Source: Strix aluco
Lineage: Eukaryota; Chordata; Aves; Strigiformes; Strigidae
DNA: 64,000 nt
Direction: 5' to 3'
Assembly (NCBI RefSeq): GCF_031877795.1
Contig: NC_133948.1
Location: 11,268,948 to 11,332,947 of the forward strand
Part shown: one piece after another, positions 1-13,100 of the stretch
Layout of the letters: each line of letters begins with the position of its first letter
Numbering within the stretch: the first letter of the stretch is position 1
Notes under the pieces: generated by a model
The model's database searches: none
What the model was told of the DNA's origin: nothing
Seen by the model: the letters and a program-made list of their open reading frames with translations, nothing else
Translations under genes and position numbers: made by a program

Positions 1-388
1 TCTAGATGACAAGAATCTTCCAAACGTCCCACCACTACAGCTCAGCGTTCCAGCAGACTATCCAGATCAGAGCCCTCTGTGGATAAAAAACCCTAGACAG
101 TATGGTATGAGGATGCTATCATGACATTTGTTGGGCATGTGTTTGTTCTAATAGCGAGGACACCTAGTATTACTCCTTTTAAATTATTTTTAAAATGTTA
201 TTTGTTTTATTTTTACTATAACTCTGTTTATCTGTTATCTTTTTTTTCCAGCAGCCAATCCCTTTTTGCAGTCAGTGTATCGGTACATGACTTCAAAACT
301 ATTGCAACTTCCAGACAAGCATTCAGTCACGGCACTCTTAAACACCTGGGCACAAAGTATTCGTCAGGCCTGCCTCTCTGCTGCATAA
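1..388 (+). CDS. MED15: MED15, C-terminal end (last two coding exons, 5' truncated by window)
   Basis: Mediator complex subunit 15 is a tail-module subunit that contacts transcription activators in the nucleus. Two exons are visible. The first covers 1-104 and enters from outside the window; it ends at the donor GTATGA and carries the motif LSVPADYPDQSPLWI, close to human MED15. The second covers 252-388, after a pyrimidine-rich acceptor ending at 251. It starts with ANPFLQSVYRYMTSKLLQLP and ends in QACLSAA plus TAA. The join gives TAT-GCA, so frame is kept. The C-terminus matches the mammalian one almost residue for residue, apart from a short variable patch just before the junction (KNPRQY here). 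The glutamine-rich and KIX regions lie upstream of the window. An acceptor three bases downstream (CAG CAG) could give a one-residue-shorter variant. Identification is from remembered family sequence and is very secure. Confidence 0.96.
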
Positions 389-1805
389 CATCTCACTTTC
401 GAAGTTGTGAAGCAAGAAAGAAGGTCTTGACAGCTGGCCTCTTCCACATGCTACTGGAAAATCACAGGCATTTTGGGGAGGGTACTTCAGAAGAAAGAAG
501 CCTTATGTTGTTTTGTTTCTAGGTGTCAGGTTCAGTAGAGAACCTGATGTTAGACTTAGCTTTCATGCTTTTTATCTTCTGCCTCTGTGGACTTTTGCCA
601 GCATTTTCAGATATACAAAATGTGTATATATGGTTCTTGAGACTGTATTAGGATGAGTTTTTATTGTCTTCTTAGAGAAGAAATTTATTTGTGGACTTCC
701 ATCAGGGAGTCTGGTATAAGAGGGAATAGGGAGAGAATGTCCTAATTTGCTTCAAAGTTTGCTCAGTGCCAGTATTCCTTTCACGCTGTATGTTTTGTGA
801 CCTGATACTGCCCCAGAAATAAATTAGCTGCGACTAGAATGTGCTTGCAAACTTCTCAGTGGTTGCAGGAATCTTTTTGCCTATTAGCTTTGCCCAGAGA
901 TGGCATAAATTACAGCTTTTTAAGGCATCCCTCAAATATGAGAGACAAATCTGGATAATTATACTTGGGGGGTGGGGAACCAAATAGAGAAAAGAAGTAT
1001 TTTCTAGCTTATTTTAAACACTACTTTATATAAATGGTTTTTGGTTAGCATGGACTACATGTCCAAAAGAGTGAGGTGATGAGAAAGAAGAGCTATTAAT
1101 GTGCACGCTGACTACAGAGGTATAAACTCTGTAAGTGTGTGTGTAAAGGTAGTGGGGGGAAACCCAACAGTATAAAGGCCTAGTAACACAAATCAATCCA
1201 GCAGGCTTGTAGCTACATTTCTTCTTTTACTGAGAGTCTCTCTGAGGCATCTGGTTTACTTTGGGAGTTGATGCAGTTCAGTGAAAATGCATCTATGCTA
1301 CATCAGTTTGTTTAAAAAGAAAAGAACCAACATAGCTCAGGAGTAGAACTGACTAACAACTGAACTGATACTTTGTGCCTTGAGCAATGATAGGCACTCA
1401 CGTCAGTCATCAGCTGCCTTATTGTTGGGCACTTCTAATGAAAGCACTTGCCATGAGTAACTAATTTCATGCATAGTGTGGTTTTATTTTCCCCATGCTT
1501 ATAAGTTGCTCACGTTTTCCTGGTGCAGAAGAATTTCAGATTTCAGATGTTCCTGTTATATTCTGCTCCATCTCCCTGTATTGTGCAGCAAACCTTAAAG
1601 AGTAGCTGGCTCTCTTACAGTAGTGTCAAGAAATTGCTATGATCTTCGTAAATCTGTGTGGTGTCATCAGTTTTAGGATGTTTTTAAATGTGGGTACTTA
1701 GTAAGCACTGACTGAGGCAGCAGAATGCTATCAATATTTTGTACATGAACTAATGCTTTATCTGTTTGTTTCTATTGTAATAAATTTATTATTATTCCTG
1801 TGTTG
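389..1805 (+). other. MED15: MED15 3' UTR with poly(A) signals
   Basis: No coding potential is seen after the MED15 stop. An AATAAA at 1779-1784 is followed by a TG-rich stretch (TGTGTTGG, TTGTGTCTGTTGG), which suits the main cleavage site near 1800. An AATAAA-like signal near 817-823 could give a shorter UTR. The 3' boundary is inferred. Confidence 0.65.
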
Positions 1806-2916
1806 GATGCTAACATTATACTGCTCTTCCCATGTTGATCCTTAGAAACCAGTTCTGTTGTGTCTGTTGGATGATGGTTACTTTGTTCTATGATAAGGGA
1901 CAACTTGTACGCTTTGAAGGTTAGGGGAGGAAATCATAAATAGCTCTTCATCCCATGCAACAGTATCTTTACTGTCCTCGTAGTGAATTGGAAGATGTGG
2001 TCAAGAGATTAGTGATGGTATCACAAACAAAAGATGTAGTGTTTTAACCAATACTGTTACATAGCTGATGCTTTCCCTAGGGCAAAAGAACCAGCAGCAC
2101 CAATAGTTTGTAATATGTAATTAAGTCATAACCCAAGAAATGAGGATAGAACCAGGTGGGGGTTTTAAATATATTGCCAAGGTCTAACACCGAGATATGT
2201 ATAGCGTTTATTTCTTAACAATTTGGTTAAAACTTACCTGGAAATAGATGCTAAACATGCATGTCCCTCAGGTTTACAATAACTTTGCAGTTTTCAGAGC
2301 TATCACTATAGTACCTTTCGGTTTTCCTTCAAACAAGATGTAATGAGATGTTAGACTAAGGGGTGGGGTAGGCATCCTAACATACAGCCACTTCTCAGTT
2401 GGGAAATAAATCATAGAAACTGGAAGTGGGTCGTGTACCCACAGCATGTCAAATTAACAGCTGTGTATCAATGTAGCTCCCTGTCTTTTCTCTGCCTGCC
2501 TTTTCTGTTGATGGGCAAACTGTCATAAGCTGCTTATAGATCTTGCTAAAATAAAAAATGCAAGCTTATTCCCAGATCCTTGGAAAGGTACACCAAAGTG
2601 GGAGTACATTGGTAATAATGCTTGGGTACTTTACCAGCTGTTGGGGCATTAAAAGTGAATTCAGAAAACGCCTGCTATGAAAAATTCAGGGCTTCATGAC
2701 TTTCAGAAATGCACAGATCTGTTATGAAAACAGAAATATGCAAGTCTGATTCTTTTCTTGAACAAATGGCATACAAAATGAATTCATAATCTGCTTTTAC
2801 TTGAAATGAGGTGACAATAGCAATTGAAGAATCTATCATGAAACTTCAATGTAAATGTTTAAAGCAGTAATAAGGAAATGAGAATAAAGAGTAAGAGTGT
2901 TGAATTAAAGCGCAGT
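1806..2916. other. Intergenic, MED15 3' end to CCDC74 relic
   Basis: AT-rich unique sequence with no recognisable gene, RNA or repeat. Only short chance open frames occur. Confidence 0.6.
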
Positions 2917-3024
2917 TCAATGAAGATGGCCTCTTTGAGTAGCCTGAGTTTTCCTCTGTCTCAACAAAGCTATTCACTGGTGTTTGTTTCAGTGGTGGCA
3001 AAACTGCCTTTTTTATAACAAGCA
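2917..3024 (-). pseudogene. CCDC74: CCDC74 terminal-exon relic (frameshifted)
   Basis: On the minus strand an acceptor-like CACACCAG is followed by a short open stretch reading KKAVLPPLKQTPVNSFVE. It matches the C-terminal motif of mammalian CCDC74A/B (AILPALKQTPKNNFAE), a coiled-coil microtubule/cilia-associated protein. In the mammalian protein this is followed by a basic tail rich in Q, K and R. Here that tail appears only one frame over, as QRKTQATQRGHLH then TGA, so an insertion or deletion in the GAGACAGAGG repeat broke the frame. Several hydrophobic tail residues have also become Thr. The relic lies between SMPD4 and MED15 on the SMPD4 strand, exactly where CCDC74 sits in mouse and human. 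I found no other CCDC74 exon between 3.0 and 7.1 kb, so the gene looks dead here. A divergent functional copy with altered exons is less likely. Confidence 0.65.
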
Positions 3025-6000
3025 CTGGTGTGGCAGTCAGACAGCAGAGGGGACTGCAGCAAATCAGTGTTACTGGGGTTGCCTGAAACCATCTCTTTTT
3101 CAATTAGGAGAGATACTGGGTTAGGATTACTGCCCTGCTGGTGTGCTCAGTGATTGTGTGACAGACTGTCCTGTCTGGCTGATGAGACTTTAAACTTCAG
3201 CGAGAACTTTCTTCCCCAAAGTCTGGTTTTGTATCTTTGCTGTATGAGCTACCCTGATCTTGTCCAGCATGGCCAGGCCCTGGGTGCACCAGCAGCTGCT
3301 GAGCACAACACATCCTGCCTTTTGGTTCCCCAGGGATGCTCGCCCTTGCTAGGCTCTTGAGACTGGGTGCTTAAGGGCAGAACGTGGGGAAGACATTCTT
3401 GCAGGCACTCCTTTTGGGAATTACTGTGCTAATGAACACATCTTCCTGTTTTGAAGCACCATGCCTTTGTTTTTTGGACTCATCCTTTTCCTAGTATGCT
3501 ACTGAAAATATTTATGCCTTAATATTAATGGAGTATAGTTGTCTTATAGGGTATGGTGATGCTTAAATTTAGAAAAGTGTTTTTCTCCATCTTCTAAAAC
3601 TATTGATTCCTGATAGAACGTAATGTTAAAACTGCTCTGACCTGGTTCATTCTGCACAAAGGAAAAGGGATTTTCACTTGTAGATCATTTTTTATGGGCC
3701 AAATCTGACCATAAAAGGCATGAAGTGTACTAGAGAGCTAATACAGTTAATACTGACAGTGTGACCTAATAAAACTGGTTTGCATATCAGTGGACTAAAT
3801 TAAAAATTCTTTGATTCTATTCTGATAAATGCTACCTTCTAAAGAGGCTTGTATTACAGTATCTCCTCTCTCTGTTTCTCACCTGTATGAGATCTGTGAG
3901 GGTTTTTTTTGAGAATATCATCTCTTATGGATGTCGCCTTAAAGCACCAAACATTTGAGAGGAGCTATAAGAAGCAGGGCAGTTCCTGTCATTTGAGTGT
4001 TCTGTATAAATATTTGAGAAAGTCCTGTGACTGCAGAGCTGATTATGGGAGTAGTCTGGAGTGGCAGTTTAAGCAAATAAGTTTGCAAAGCCAAGGCCCT
4101 TGAGTATCAAATTACCCAAATCAGACTTGCAGCAGGGCAATTACAGCATCACAGCAGGACAATGACTACTAAGTAGGAAATATCTTCTTGTATGCTTGTG
4201 TGGAACATAGTGAGATTCAACCCTTGTGCAGCTCTAATGCTCAAGCAAATTGGTGGATTTGTTAGCAAAAACTGGTTATTGCAGGCTTACTTTCATGATA
4301 TTGAAGACTTTGGTTTCTACAGCATGTTTATTTACATTTAGCTTATGAAACCTCATTTCACTTCGATTAGTTCTCTCTCCCATGTGCCCCACTGTGGCAT
4401 ATTTTTAGTGAGCACAAAATGGTTGTCATTTTCCTGATTGAGTTGCCTTTGGAAGCTGATCTGATCAGAATTCCTCTTTGTGCATCTCTTGATGTATTGC
4501 CCCAAAGAACATTTAGTGTTGTTAAAAAAAAGTAGCTCAGAGAATGGAAATTGCAGGAAGGGGTGAGAGTGAACATGGGGACAGAAACATGCAGCTGGGC
4601 CTGCTATTTGCCATACTCTGAGGGCAGAAACAAGCTGATGGGGAAATGGAGCCCCTTAGTCCCAGAGAAATAAGGATGTTTTGAAATCACAAAATAAACT
4701 ATGAAACACCTGCTTTTTCTTGTTTAGTAGCCTAGGTTGGGCCATTTTGTTAATAAGACACTTGACTGAGATCTCTGCCCTTGATTAGAGATGGTTTGAG
4801 GAATGGATTTTTTGCAGTTGCTGAATGTGTTCTCTCCAGAAACCTGACATACCTTTTACTGAGGAACTTTCTTTTTAATCAAATGTTTTGACTCCTGTGT
4901 CGCCATGGAGGGTAAGTACTGTGATGATAAGCTGGGGATATAACATGAAGGTAGCTAACATGGAGATGCACATGACTTCATTTAAAAAACAAAGTCAACC
5001 TTTTATATAGTAGCATCATGGAAGTTGCTAGATAGCATATAGACTTGCTTCTAGAGGACAGTACTAAATATTCCTACCACAAATTCCACCCCCCAACATT
5101 CTCAGCACTGTATTTATGTTTCATATTAGCCAACAGCAGAGCTTGTAAACAAAAAAACAAAAAACCAAACAAAAACCCCCACCAAACAAAAAACAACCAA
5201 ACAAAAAACTCCACAAAAAGCTATGACCTGGGAGGTGGTAACCTAGAAGTGGCCTCCCTTACTCTCTAGAACTTGGAAAAAAAAGCATAATTTTTGCCGT
5301 GTGTGTGTGAACAAAATCCTAATTATAGCTTATGCTGAGTGAAGTGCCTGGCAGCATATCTCACAGCAGCTTGGTGTGAGGAATAAAATGTCTTGCTAAA
5401 AATGCTGTACTGCAGCAGCAGGCAGTACAGAAATACTGCATTCCTCTCTCCTTTTCCCCTGTGCTTCCAAGTGGCTTCAGTAAAGCATATGATTTTGTGT
5501 GCAGATCTGGTTTGTTAAAATGTAGCTCAAGCTAGTGCTGAGAATACAGTGCATTACATTGCTAGGGACACACCTCTAGCTTTGCCTGGCCTGCTGTTGC
5601 TGTTTAGAAGAAACTGTGTTTCTAACGTCTAAATGACCCTCAGCTACTCCATTTTTCTGTATAAGCTGACCACAGTGCTCTTGCTTAAAGTACAGCTCTG
5701 AGTTACTGAGTGTAGGTCATCAATGGCCCTGGGTCAAGATACACTGCAAAAGGTTTTCAAGACTTCATGCAGCTCAGTCTTCAGTTGTGAGCAGATGACA
5801 CGGTAACGCGTGATCTGTCACAGCTTTGAATTCATCCTGTCTGCAGCAACAGGAAAATGTAGCATACCTTTTAGTAGCAATCCCATGTTCATTTTGAGTT
5901 TAATGAATGAGATTAAGGAAGATATTCCTTAAAGTGGGAAAATACTTTTTTTTTAAAAAAAAAACCAACTCATTTAAGGAAGCACAGAGAGTGATAGTTG

Positions 6001-7130
6001 CTGCTGAGGAGCAGCTGTTGCTGTCCCCCCTCCCAGGACCACCCTCCATTCCTCTCACGGTCCCTTGCAGGGGGGCAGAGCTCTGCCCACCCAGCACTGC
6101 GCTGCCCGGCGCCTCACCGTGGGTGCGGGGGCTGCGGGCAGCTCCCTCCCCCAGTCCCAGTGGCACAAGCCGGGGTCAAGGCAGCAGTGGGGCTGAGCTC
6201 TGGTGTCAGATGCTGCCATCAATGTGTTAAATGCCTGTGTGGGTGCTCTCGGATTTGTTTAGTAAATGGTTTCTCTCCTGCCACACTGCTGTGCACAGTC
6301 CTTAATGCTTTATGGGAGTACTGCTGCTGCAGCACAGCTGCTTGAGAGGGGAACTGATGGATTCCTTAAACATTGATGGAAGAAAATAGGATTTCTTGCC
6401 CTTTTCATGTTAGGGGAGAGGACAACAAAGTATTTGTTGAACTCTCAGAGAAGAATGCTCCTATGTGCTGGCCAAAACTGTCCCGGTAGAGCTACAGTAA
6501 GGTTACAGGGGAAACAGCAGTAACTTCTGTTTTTACAACCAAGCGTTAATACCCCCTTGAGCACAGTGCCTCTCAAAGAGGTGCAAACACATGGAGAAGT
6601 GGTTTATGGAGGTAGAAGACATAAACCTGCCTGGGTTGGGGAGGGCTCAAGGCAGGGAAGAGGAGGTTTAAGCCCAGCACTGGGCTATGAGATGCCAGTC
6701 TTACTGCCTTGTCCCATCTTCTGGGTTTTTTTTCCTATCACTGCAACTTCCTATAAATTTCCTGATGCACTGCTCTTTCTGTTGCCTTAACTGCTTTGCC
6801 TGTAAGCATAATCTGTTAAGTCCTACAGCTAATTCTTGCTTTAGAACAGTGTAAGAGGCTTCAAATGCAGTTACTGCCAAATCAAAAATATTTCTGCATA
6901 TGGCAGGATTCATTTCAGTATTATAAATACTGATAGCTCATTCTTCCCCCCTCAAAAAAAAGTCATTCACTAGATTCTATGGGAACACTTTTATAAAAAT
7001 AGAATATACATCGATTCTCTCCATTCCACAAGACCACATCATTGTTTATAAAACTCAATTAACTTTCATATTAAAAAATACTTTAGGAAGATCTGATATG
7101 GTACTTCAAACATTTTAGTCATTGAATCCC
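3025..7130. other. Intergenic, former CCDC74 territory
   Basis: This should hold the upstream CCDC74 exons if the gene were intact, but I see none that translate into its coiled coil or its conserved Leu-rich motif. It contains a low-complexity CAAA-rich tract at about 5145-5220 and a GC-rich patch at 6005-6200, listed separately. Everything else appears to be unique AT-rich sequence. Confidence 0.5.
6005..6200. promoter_or_regulatory. Small GC/CpG-rich patch, possible relic promoter
   Basis: An isolated stretch of about 200 bp with several CpG and CCGG/GCGC sites in otherwise AT-rich DNA, about 1 kb beyond the SMPD4 3' end. On the minus strand a donor-like GTGAGG occupies 6112-6117, so an exon ending at 6118 is possible. 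Its position upstream of the CCDC74 relic on that gene's strand would suit the old CCDC74 promoter and first exon. No CCDC74 N-terminal peptide can be read, so this rests on composition and position. Confidence 0.3.
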
Positions 7131-7148
7131 AGGCTCCTCCTTAAAACA

Positions 7149-7154
7149 TTTATT
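7149..7154 (-). other. SMPD4: SMPD4 poly(A) signal
   Basis: TTTATT on the + strand reads AATAAA on the SMPD4 strand, about 30 bases after the stop codon. This implies a very short 3' UTR ending near 7130. Other TTTATT-like sites farther downstream are less well placed. Confidence 0.5.
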
Positions 7155-7182
7155 TTTACAAATGTAAGCCAAGAGAAGGAAA

Positions 7183-10100
7183 TTAGTGTTCATGTGGCTT
7201 CCATCCTTCAGAGAAAAAAGTCATTATTATGGCATAGAGAAAATATGCAATCAGGATAATGAATGTGCAGCCCACTGGCCCAATGTAAAACCAGGATGCC
7301 ATGAAGTAGATCATCAGCAAAGAAATGAGAGTCCTGTAGCTAGCCAGGAACCTCAGACTGATTCTTGGTCCCCAGTTCTGGCTTGTTCTGTCCTTCACCA
7401 TGGGAGTATACCTGGTTTTCTGTACGAGGTGGGGGTTGGTAAGATGATAGCGACAAAGTCGGCCAACAAAATCTTCCCTGGAGCAAAGCACATCCATCTG
7501 ATCAGCAAACTGAGGTAAGAAAAATTTAAACATTAGTATTCTACTGCAACTGCTGTCATAAAATAAGTGTAACTTACTTTACAATTTTCTTCATTTACAG
7601 GATGTGGATTATAGGAAATAGAGGCAGGGAAAAATCAAAATGCACTTTTAAATAGTAGAACTGCTTTAGCAGAGACTTGCCTTGTATCTATCAAACCTAC
7701 AGAAAGGATTTGCTTTCCCTGGTTTAGAAACATTCATTCTGAATGATACTCCATTGTTCACCAGGCACAAAGAATACATTTTAAATGTTATTTATTAATG
7801 ATTTGTGTAGGAAAAGCAGAACTACAGGTAGAGAAGCAGGCCTGATACTACTAGGAAATACCCATCTAGACCACAGTAAAGGAGACAGAGCAAGAACAAG
7901 TGTCATATATATGTGCAAGTGCAGTGAAGAACAGAAATTTGCAAAGGAAAATATAAAAGGAGGCAGTGCTGTACTTACTCTTTCGTTAAGCACCGAGGAT
8001 AAACGAAATAGGAGGCGGACAAGAGTGGCATTTTCATAGCTTCGGATGGGCTGAAGCTCAGTATCTCCTTGATACTGCACCTCAAATCTACGTAGGCCGT
8101 TTATGATCTAGAAACAGGAAAATAAACCCTTTATCTTGCAGCTCCCATCTGAAACACCTTTATACAGGCACCTCTCTTAGCCCCAAATAAGTTGCTTTTC
8201 TCTTGATGCAGAAGGACAACCTGTTTTTTCAAGAACAATCTAGGGTAGCGATATGGAATCTTTCTTCTCTCACCTGGTACCTGCCAAGGGGTGTAAGAAT
8301 GAGGCCATCCTCGCTTTCAATGCAGTCTGGAAGCTGTTTTTTTCCATTCTCGTCTTGAGCGGTCCCACACTTCATCATCATCTGGGTCAGCTGGGCTTCA
8401 TTCAGCTACTCAAGAATAACACAGTTCTAAAGCATGTGTTTGATCTACCCCTTCCATTTCATTTATTTCTTCCTTCACAAACTCCTTAGCACTGGAAACC
8501 TTTGACAGCCAGCACAGATACCAAGAACTGCTTAACAGCACCTCAGTTAGATATTAAAAGCTGATAAAAGTCTCCAGATTTCTTTATCTGTGCTTGTCAA
8601 ATCTGAGAGGTGTTCTGTTTTATATGTCCCTTACTCCTCAAGAGCTGTCCAATAGCTGTCTTCTAGGTCAACTCTGTATGAGGGAGTGTGACTGACAGAG
8701 AAATTAATGTTCTTTTAAGTTTAACCAAAGAAACAGACTACTACTAGTTCATCTATTCATCTATAGCTGCAGTTGTATGTTGTATTTTTATTGCTCTTTA
8801 CATTTATAAGATACTGGACTGTTTTACAATTTAAGCCATGACTTGCCTGTTTGTAAACATGAGACAGGTTTGGTATAAACTACACAGTCCAAAAGAGTGG
8901 TCACTTGAAACAAAGTAGACCTGATATTCAGAAATTCAGAGCATCTAGTTCCATCTATATTGAAAGGGGTTTTGAACTGGTCAGGTAGAGTCAAGCCTAG
9001 AAGACATTTACAACAAAATTTGCTAGCAGGGTCTCTGGATGGCTTTGTGACCCCACAAAGTACAAGAGAGACAAAAGTACATTTGAGGAATCCTGACTCG
9101 TTTGCACTGCCACATAAAGTTCTTAGAAAGATACTACGTACCTTGAAGATTTGGCACAAGTATTCCAGTGCCTTCTCTAAATATTCGTCTGTTTTTTTGA
9201 TGCTGTCTTGCCCAATTTCATCAAGGTCATTGCCTGTGTAGGAACCATTCATTTCAGATGGTGTAAATCTAAACCATGAAAAGAAGGATTGGCTAGCCAT
9301 TGTCTCTGCAGAGTGGTCTGATATGGATTTTGCTGTCTGCTGTGCCTGACAAATTAACTGAGCCAGTTTTAACACCTAAAACAAAAAGAAATTGTGTGGG
9401 ACAAACATAAGGAACTGCTAAGCATCAATACATGGATAAAACTGTGCCTTGATAGCTGGTAGTGAGAGCAAATGCAGCAAACTTGCTCTCTTGGCTCATA
9501 TAGATTTCTGCTAAGACTGTTGTTTGCATTTCCAATAGTGCAAAGGTAGTTCTTTGCTGTTGAAGCACTTGAGTGCTTCTTCATTTTTTCAGCTGCTTTT
9601 TTTTTCCTCCTGCTATTTTTATCTGACTGGCTGATAGGTACTAATCAATACAATGAACCAGAAGTTCACAATAAGCATGTTTGGGAGGAAATGCTCACAA
9701 TATACTACTCCAAGGCAGCAAGCTGTTAAATTAACTACTTATTTAGCAAATAGCAAGCAGATTTTTACAGCTATGCTGGATTGAGACCCCTGAGGTTCTA
9801 GATGTCACCATCAGTAAACTTAACTATACAGTAGTGCAGTAAAGTTGTCCACTCTTAACTTATCATAATATGGATGCTCAGCACTGAGAAAACACCTGTC
9901 AAAGTAAAAAGACACGTGACAAAAAACTTGTTGCTTACCAAATTTCTGACTTCTGTGCCAAACATCTGTTTATACTGGAAGTCCTGTCCTTCCAGGCTGT
10001 AAACATGACTCTTCACCTTAAACGAGGCATCTGTAATAGTTGGAGGCCATGATGAGAAGAAGCTCCCACCAAATGGAGGGGTCATAAAAAGTCGGTGTTG

Positions 10101-13100
10101 ACGATGGGGAATAACAAGTTCTGGCTCCAGGAATAACTGTTCTCCTAGAATTTCAGAAGAGTAGTGAAGATTGTTACATAATACTCCTGTTTTCGCCTGG
10201 GGAAGGTCTAGCTACAAAGCATCTTAAGTCAGTTGGGCGACTTGCTTTTAGGTAGGCAGGTAGTTCTAGGGGGAAAGAGGCCTTAATTACCTTTTTTTCA
10301 TGTAATCCTCTCTGCCCACAGCAGAACATGTCAGAGTGCATTTAAATGCAGACCATACAGACAGCATTTTAAGCCTTTAACTTTTTTTCAACAAAGGCAG
10401 TACAGAACCATGACACTTAAGACACTGATACTTGTCAAATCTTGCCTCTCCCAATTTTACTGTATCCTGATTATCCTGAAGTGCATACAAGACTAAGTGA
10501 CTCTGTTTTGCTAAGCATAGATACCTTTAGAGGTATAAGAAGTTTTAATCCTGAGCTAAATAATCAAGTGTAAGAAAAACTGACTTTATTGTATACACCC
10601 AATATCATGTGTTTTACTCTTTCAAAGAAAAATTGTGGGATGAAATCTTGATGATGGTGGTTAGAAAGAACTATAGGCATATTAAACCAACACGACAAAC
10701 ATTAGTGAAGACACAGACTTTCAAATGGCAAAACAGCGTGCAAAATGGGAGAGTCGGTCTATTCACCTCAGTGCTTCAGAGGTAAGATGTACCCATTGTA
10801 AAGAAAGATTTGAGACAGAGCAGCATAAGATGTTAAAATACCCATTTACCTTTCAGGATCATTTCAGCTAGATTGGGCTGAGCAAAGACCTTGGCTACTC
10901 GGAACACCATGAGAGCATTTTTTGGACTGACCAAGTCTGTTCGAAGAGCTCTGTTCAGAAATCCTACAAACAGCTTAGTATACATGAGTAGGTTTTCTTG
11001 AATGAAGGCAGCCCTGTCAAAGTAAGTACAGGATTTGTGAGTACAGCTATTTAAATAACTGTCACCAAACGAGTCATTAAGGGAATGTTTTATACTGTCT
11101 CTGGAAAGATGGTCTATTTCCACTGAGCTGGAATACTCCTCTCAGAACAAAAGCTTGTGTTGTAACAAATAATCTCAGATCTTGTACCGGAAGCTGAAAT
11201 TCTGCTGTTTTATTCAGGATCTGCATAAACTTGAGGCTTTGTTCAGATTACTCACAGTTGCTTTCCTCCTTACCATTTCTCTGACACGCTGCGAGGCAAG
11301 GGCTCTGCACTTTGAGGTGGCTTTTCTGGAGCATACCTCCAAGGCTGCAAGTAACTTAACCACATCTCAAGAACCTAAGCAAAACCACACACAGAAAAAC
11401 ACATGAGTATCAGTACTTTTTGGAAAGGAAGACAGAAAGGGTTTTTTTTTCTTTCTTTTAAACCTAGTGAATATTATCTTAATAATACCCCGAAGTTTTT
11501 AGGAATAAAGCTCTCTCTAGTAATCTGAGTATCTTTGAAAAAGAACTGAAAACACTAAGTGCATGTTCGTTAGGACTAATCTGGACTTTCTGTAATACCC
11601 AAATGAGATGGCACTCAAACTGCTTCTCCAAAAAAATACAACTTAGTTGGTGGCTACACTTAAGGTGCATTTAACAGCTCTGATAGTGTTCACCAAATCC
11701 CTACTGAAGTAAGTAAACAAGATAACTACATTAATGTAATTTCAGCTCTTGTCTTCTGCATAGACATACCCACCACCCTGAGGAAACACAGTGGAGTCCT
11801 GATTGCACTGAAGCCAAGACTAGGTTTGCCATGGCCTCTGTAAACATTTCTTCGGACATTCTGCCTTACACATGTACCTCAAACACTGCGATATAGCTAA
11901 CTATAGGTCTAGTGAGCAAGTTGTAGCCATGCTAGATTTTCTACATTTTTAAAACTCCTACATTAATTACCAAGAGTCACTGTCAGATGTATTTCTTTCC
12001 CTGCTTGCAGGAGGTAATATTTGCAGTATCTTGCTATCGTAAATAAATATCGTATTACTTTTGTTTATGACCTATCATATTAGATAAGATATTAAGAAAT
12101 TTGGACCTATAAGAATGTATCTGTCTTAAGAGTAACACCTACTTTTTTCAATCAACAGCCATTTTCAGTGTCAGAAAAATCAGCCAACAACCCGTAGTAA
12201 TTCTCACCAAGTTCTATTCAACTTCCTTCTTATGTCTAATTAGCACTCTTTCTCTAATGTTAAATGTACACGTTATATAAAGAATTTCACTGCTCTAGGA
12301 AAAAAAAAGATTTAAAGACCAAGAAATAGCTGCTAAACAGCAATAACTAATTACTAGTTCTGTTGAGTACAGACTTAGAAAGAGAAGTGGGTACATACTG
12401 CTCTGAAAGAGGCATCCAGAGGCCAGTGGCCAAAACAGTGTTGCAGAAAGATATAAAGTTTCTCCTGGACAAACCGAGGAATTACAACCCTGCAAACAGA
12501 TTCAAAAACAATTACATGTATAAATCAGCAACAAATTTTAAAAACAAAAAAACCCTACCCAACCAACCAACAACCCAACACACTTCTACAAATGCAAATA
12601 CAGAAAGGACTGACCCAAACTTGTTCTTCCTTAACTGAAGCTACTTCTGGCCATTGAATTTCAACTCAAATACATAAATATAAAATTCTCCACTAACCTT
12701 GGCCAGAATCCTCTGGTAGCATTTTCTTTTCTCTGACTTGTGCCAAGATATAGACTAGTGTAATTGCAAGACATCCCCCCTCCTGAAGCTGCCCCCACAT
12801 CTAGTGGATGTGAGAAACAATCCATTACCTCTCATGTGCTTTTAATAATGTACTTCTGTATTTAGCCATCAAAACAACCTAATTCAACCTCTCAGTGAAA
12901 GTGGAGTTCTTCAGGGAGAAGGTCTAGATGTTTCAGAGACCAGCTGCTCCTGTACTTACCTTTTAAACTCCTCTAGTGGGCTGGCTGTGTGGGAGTGGGC
13001 TGAAGGGGAGAGAGGCTCTGGTTTCAGACTGTTGCTGAAAGCATGCAGATGTTTCACAAGCAGCCTTACCACTAGCACATGCTCTTCAGTGGGCTTAAAT

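Noticed and set aside
5145-5220. CAAA-rich tract as a retrogene poly(A) tail
   Set aside because: No cDNA-like sequence precedes it on either strand. It is simple low-complexity DNA, as at 12537-12600.
6293-6345. Minus-strand peptide with LQQQYS resembling the CCDC74 coiled coil
   Set aside because: The similarity comes from a CAG repeat, spacing is off by one residue, and it lies on the wrong side of the GC-rich first-exon candidate.
8824-9375. 183-codon minus-strand open frame
   Set aside because: Only the part 9375-9142 is coding (an SMPD4 exon). The rest is intron read-through past the GTACGT donor.
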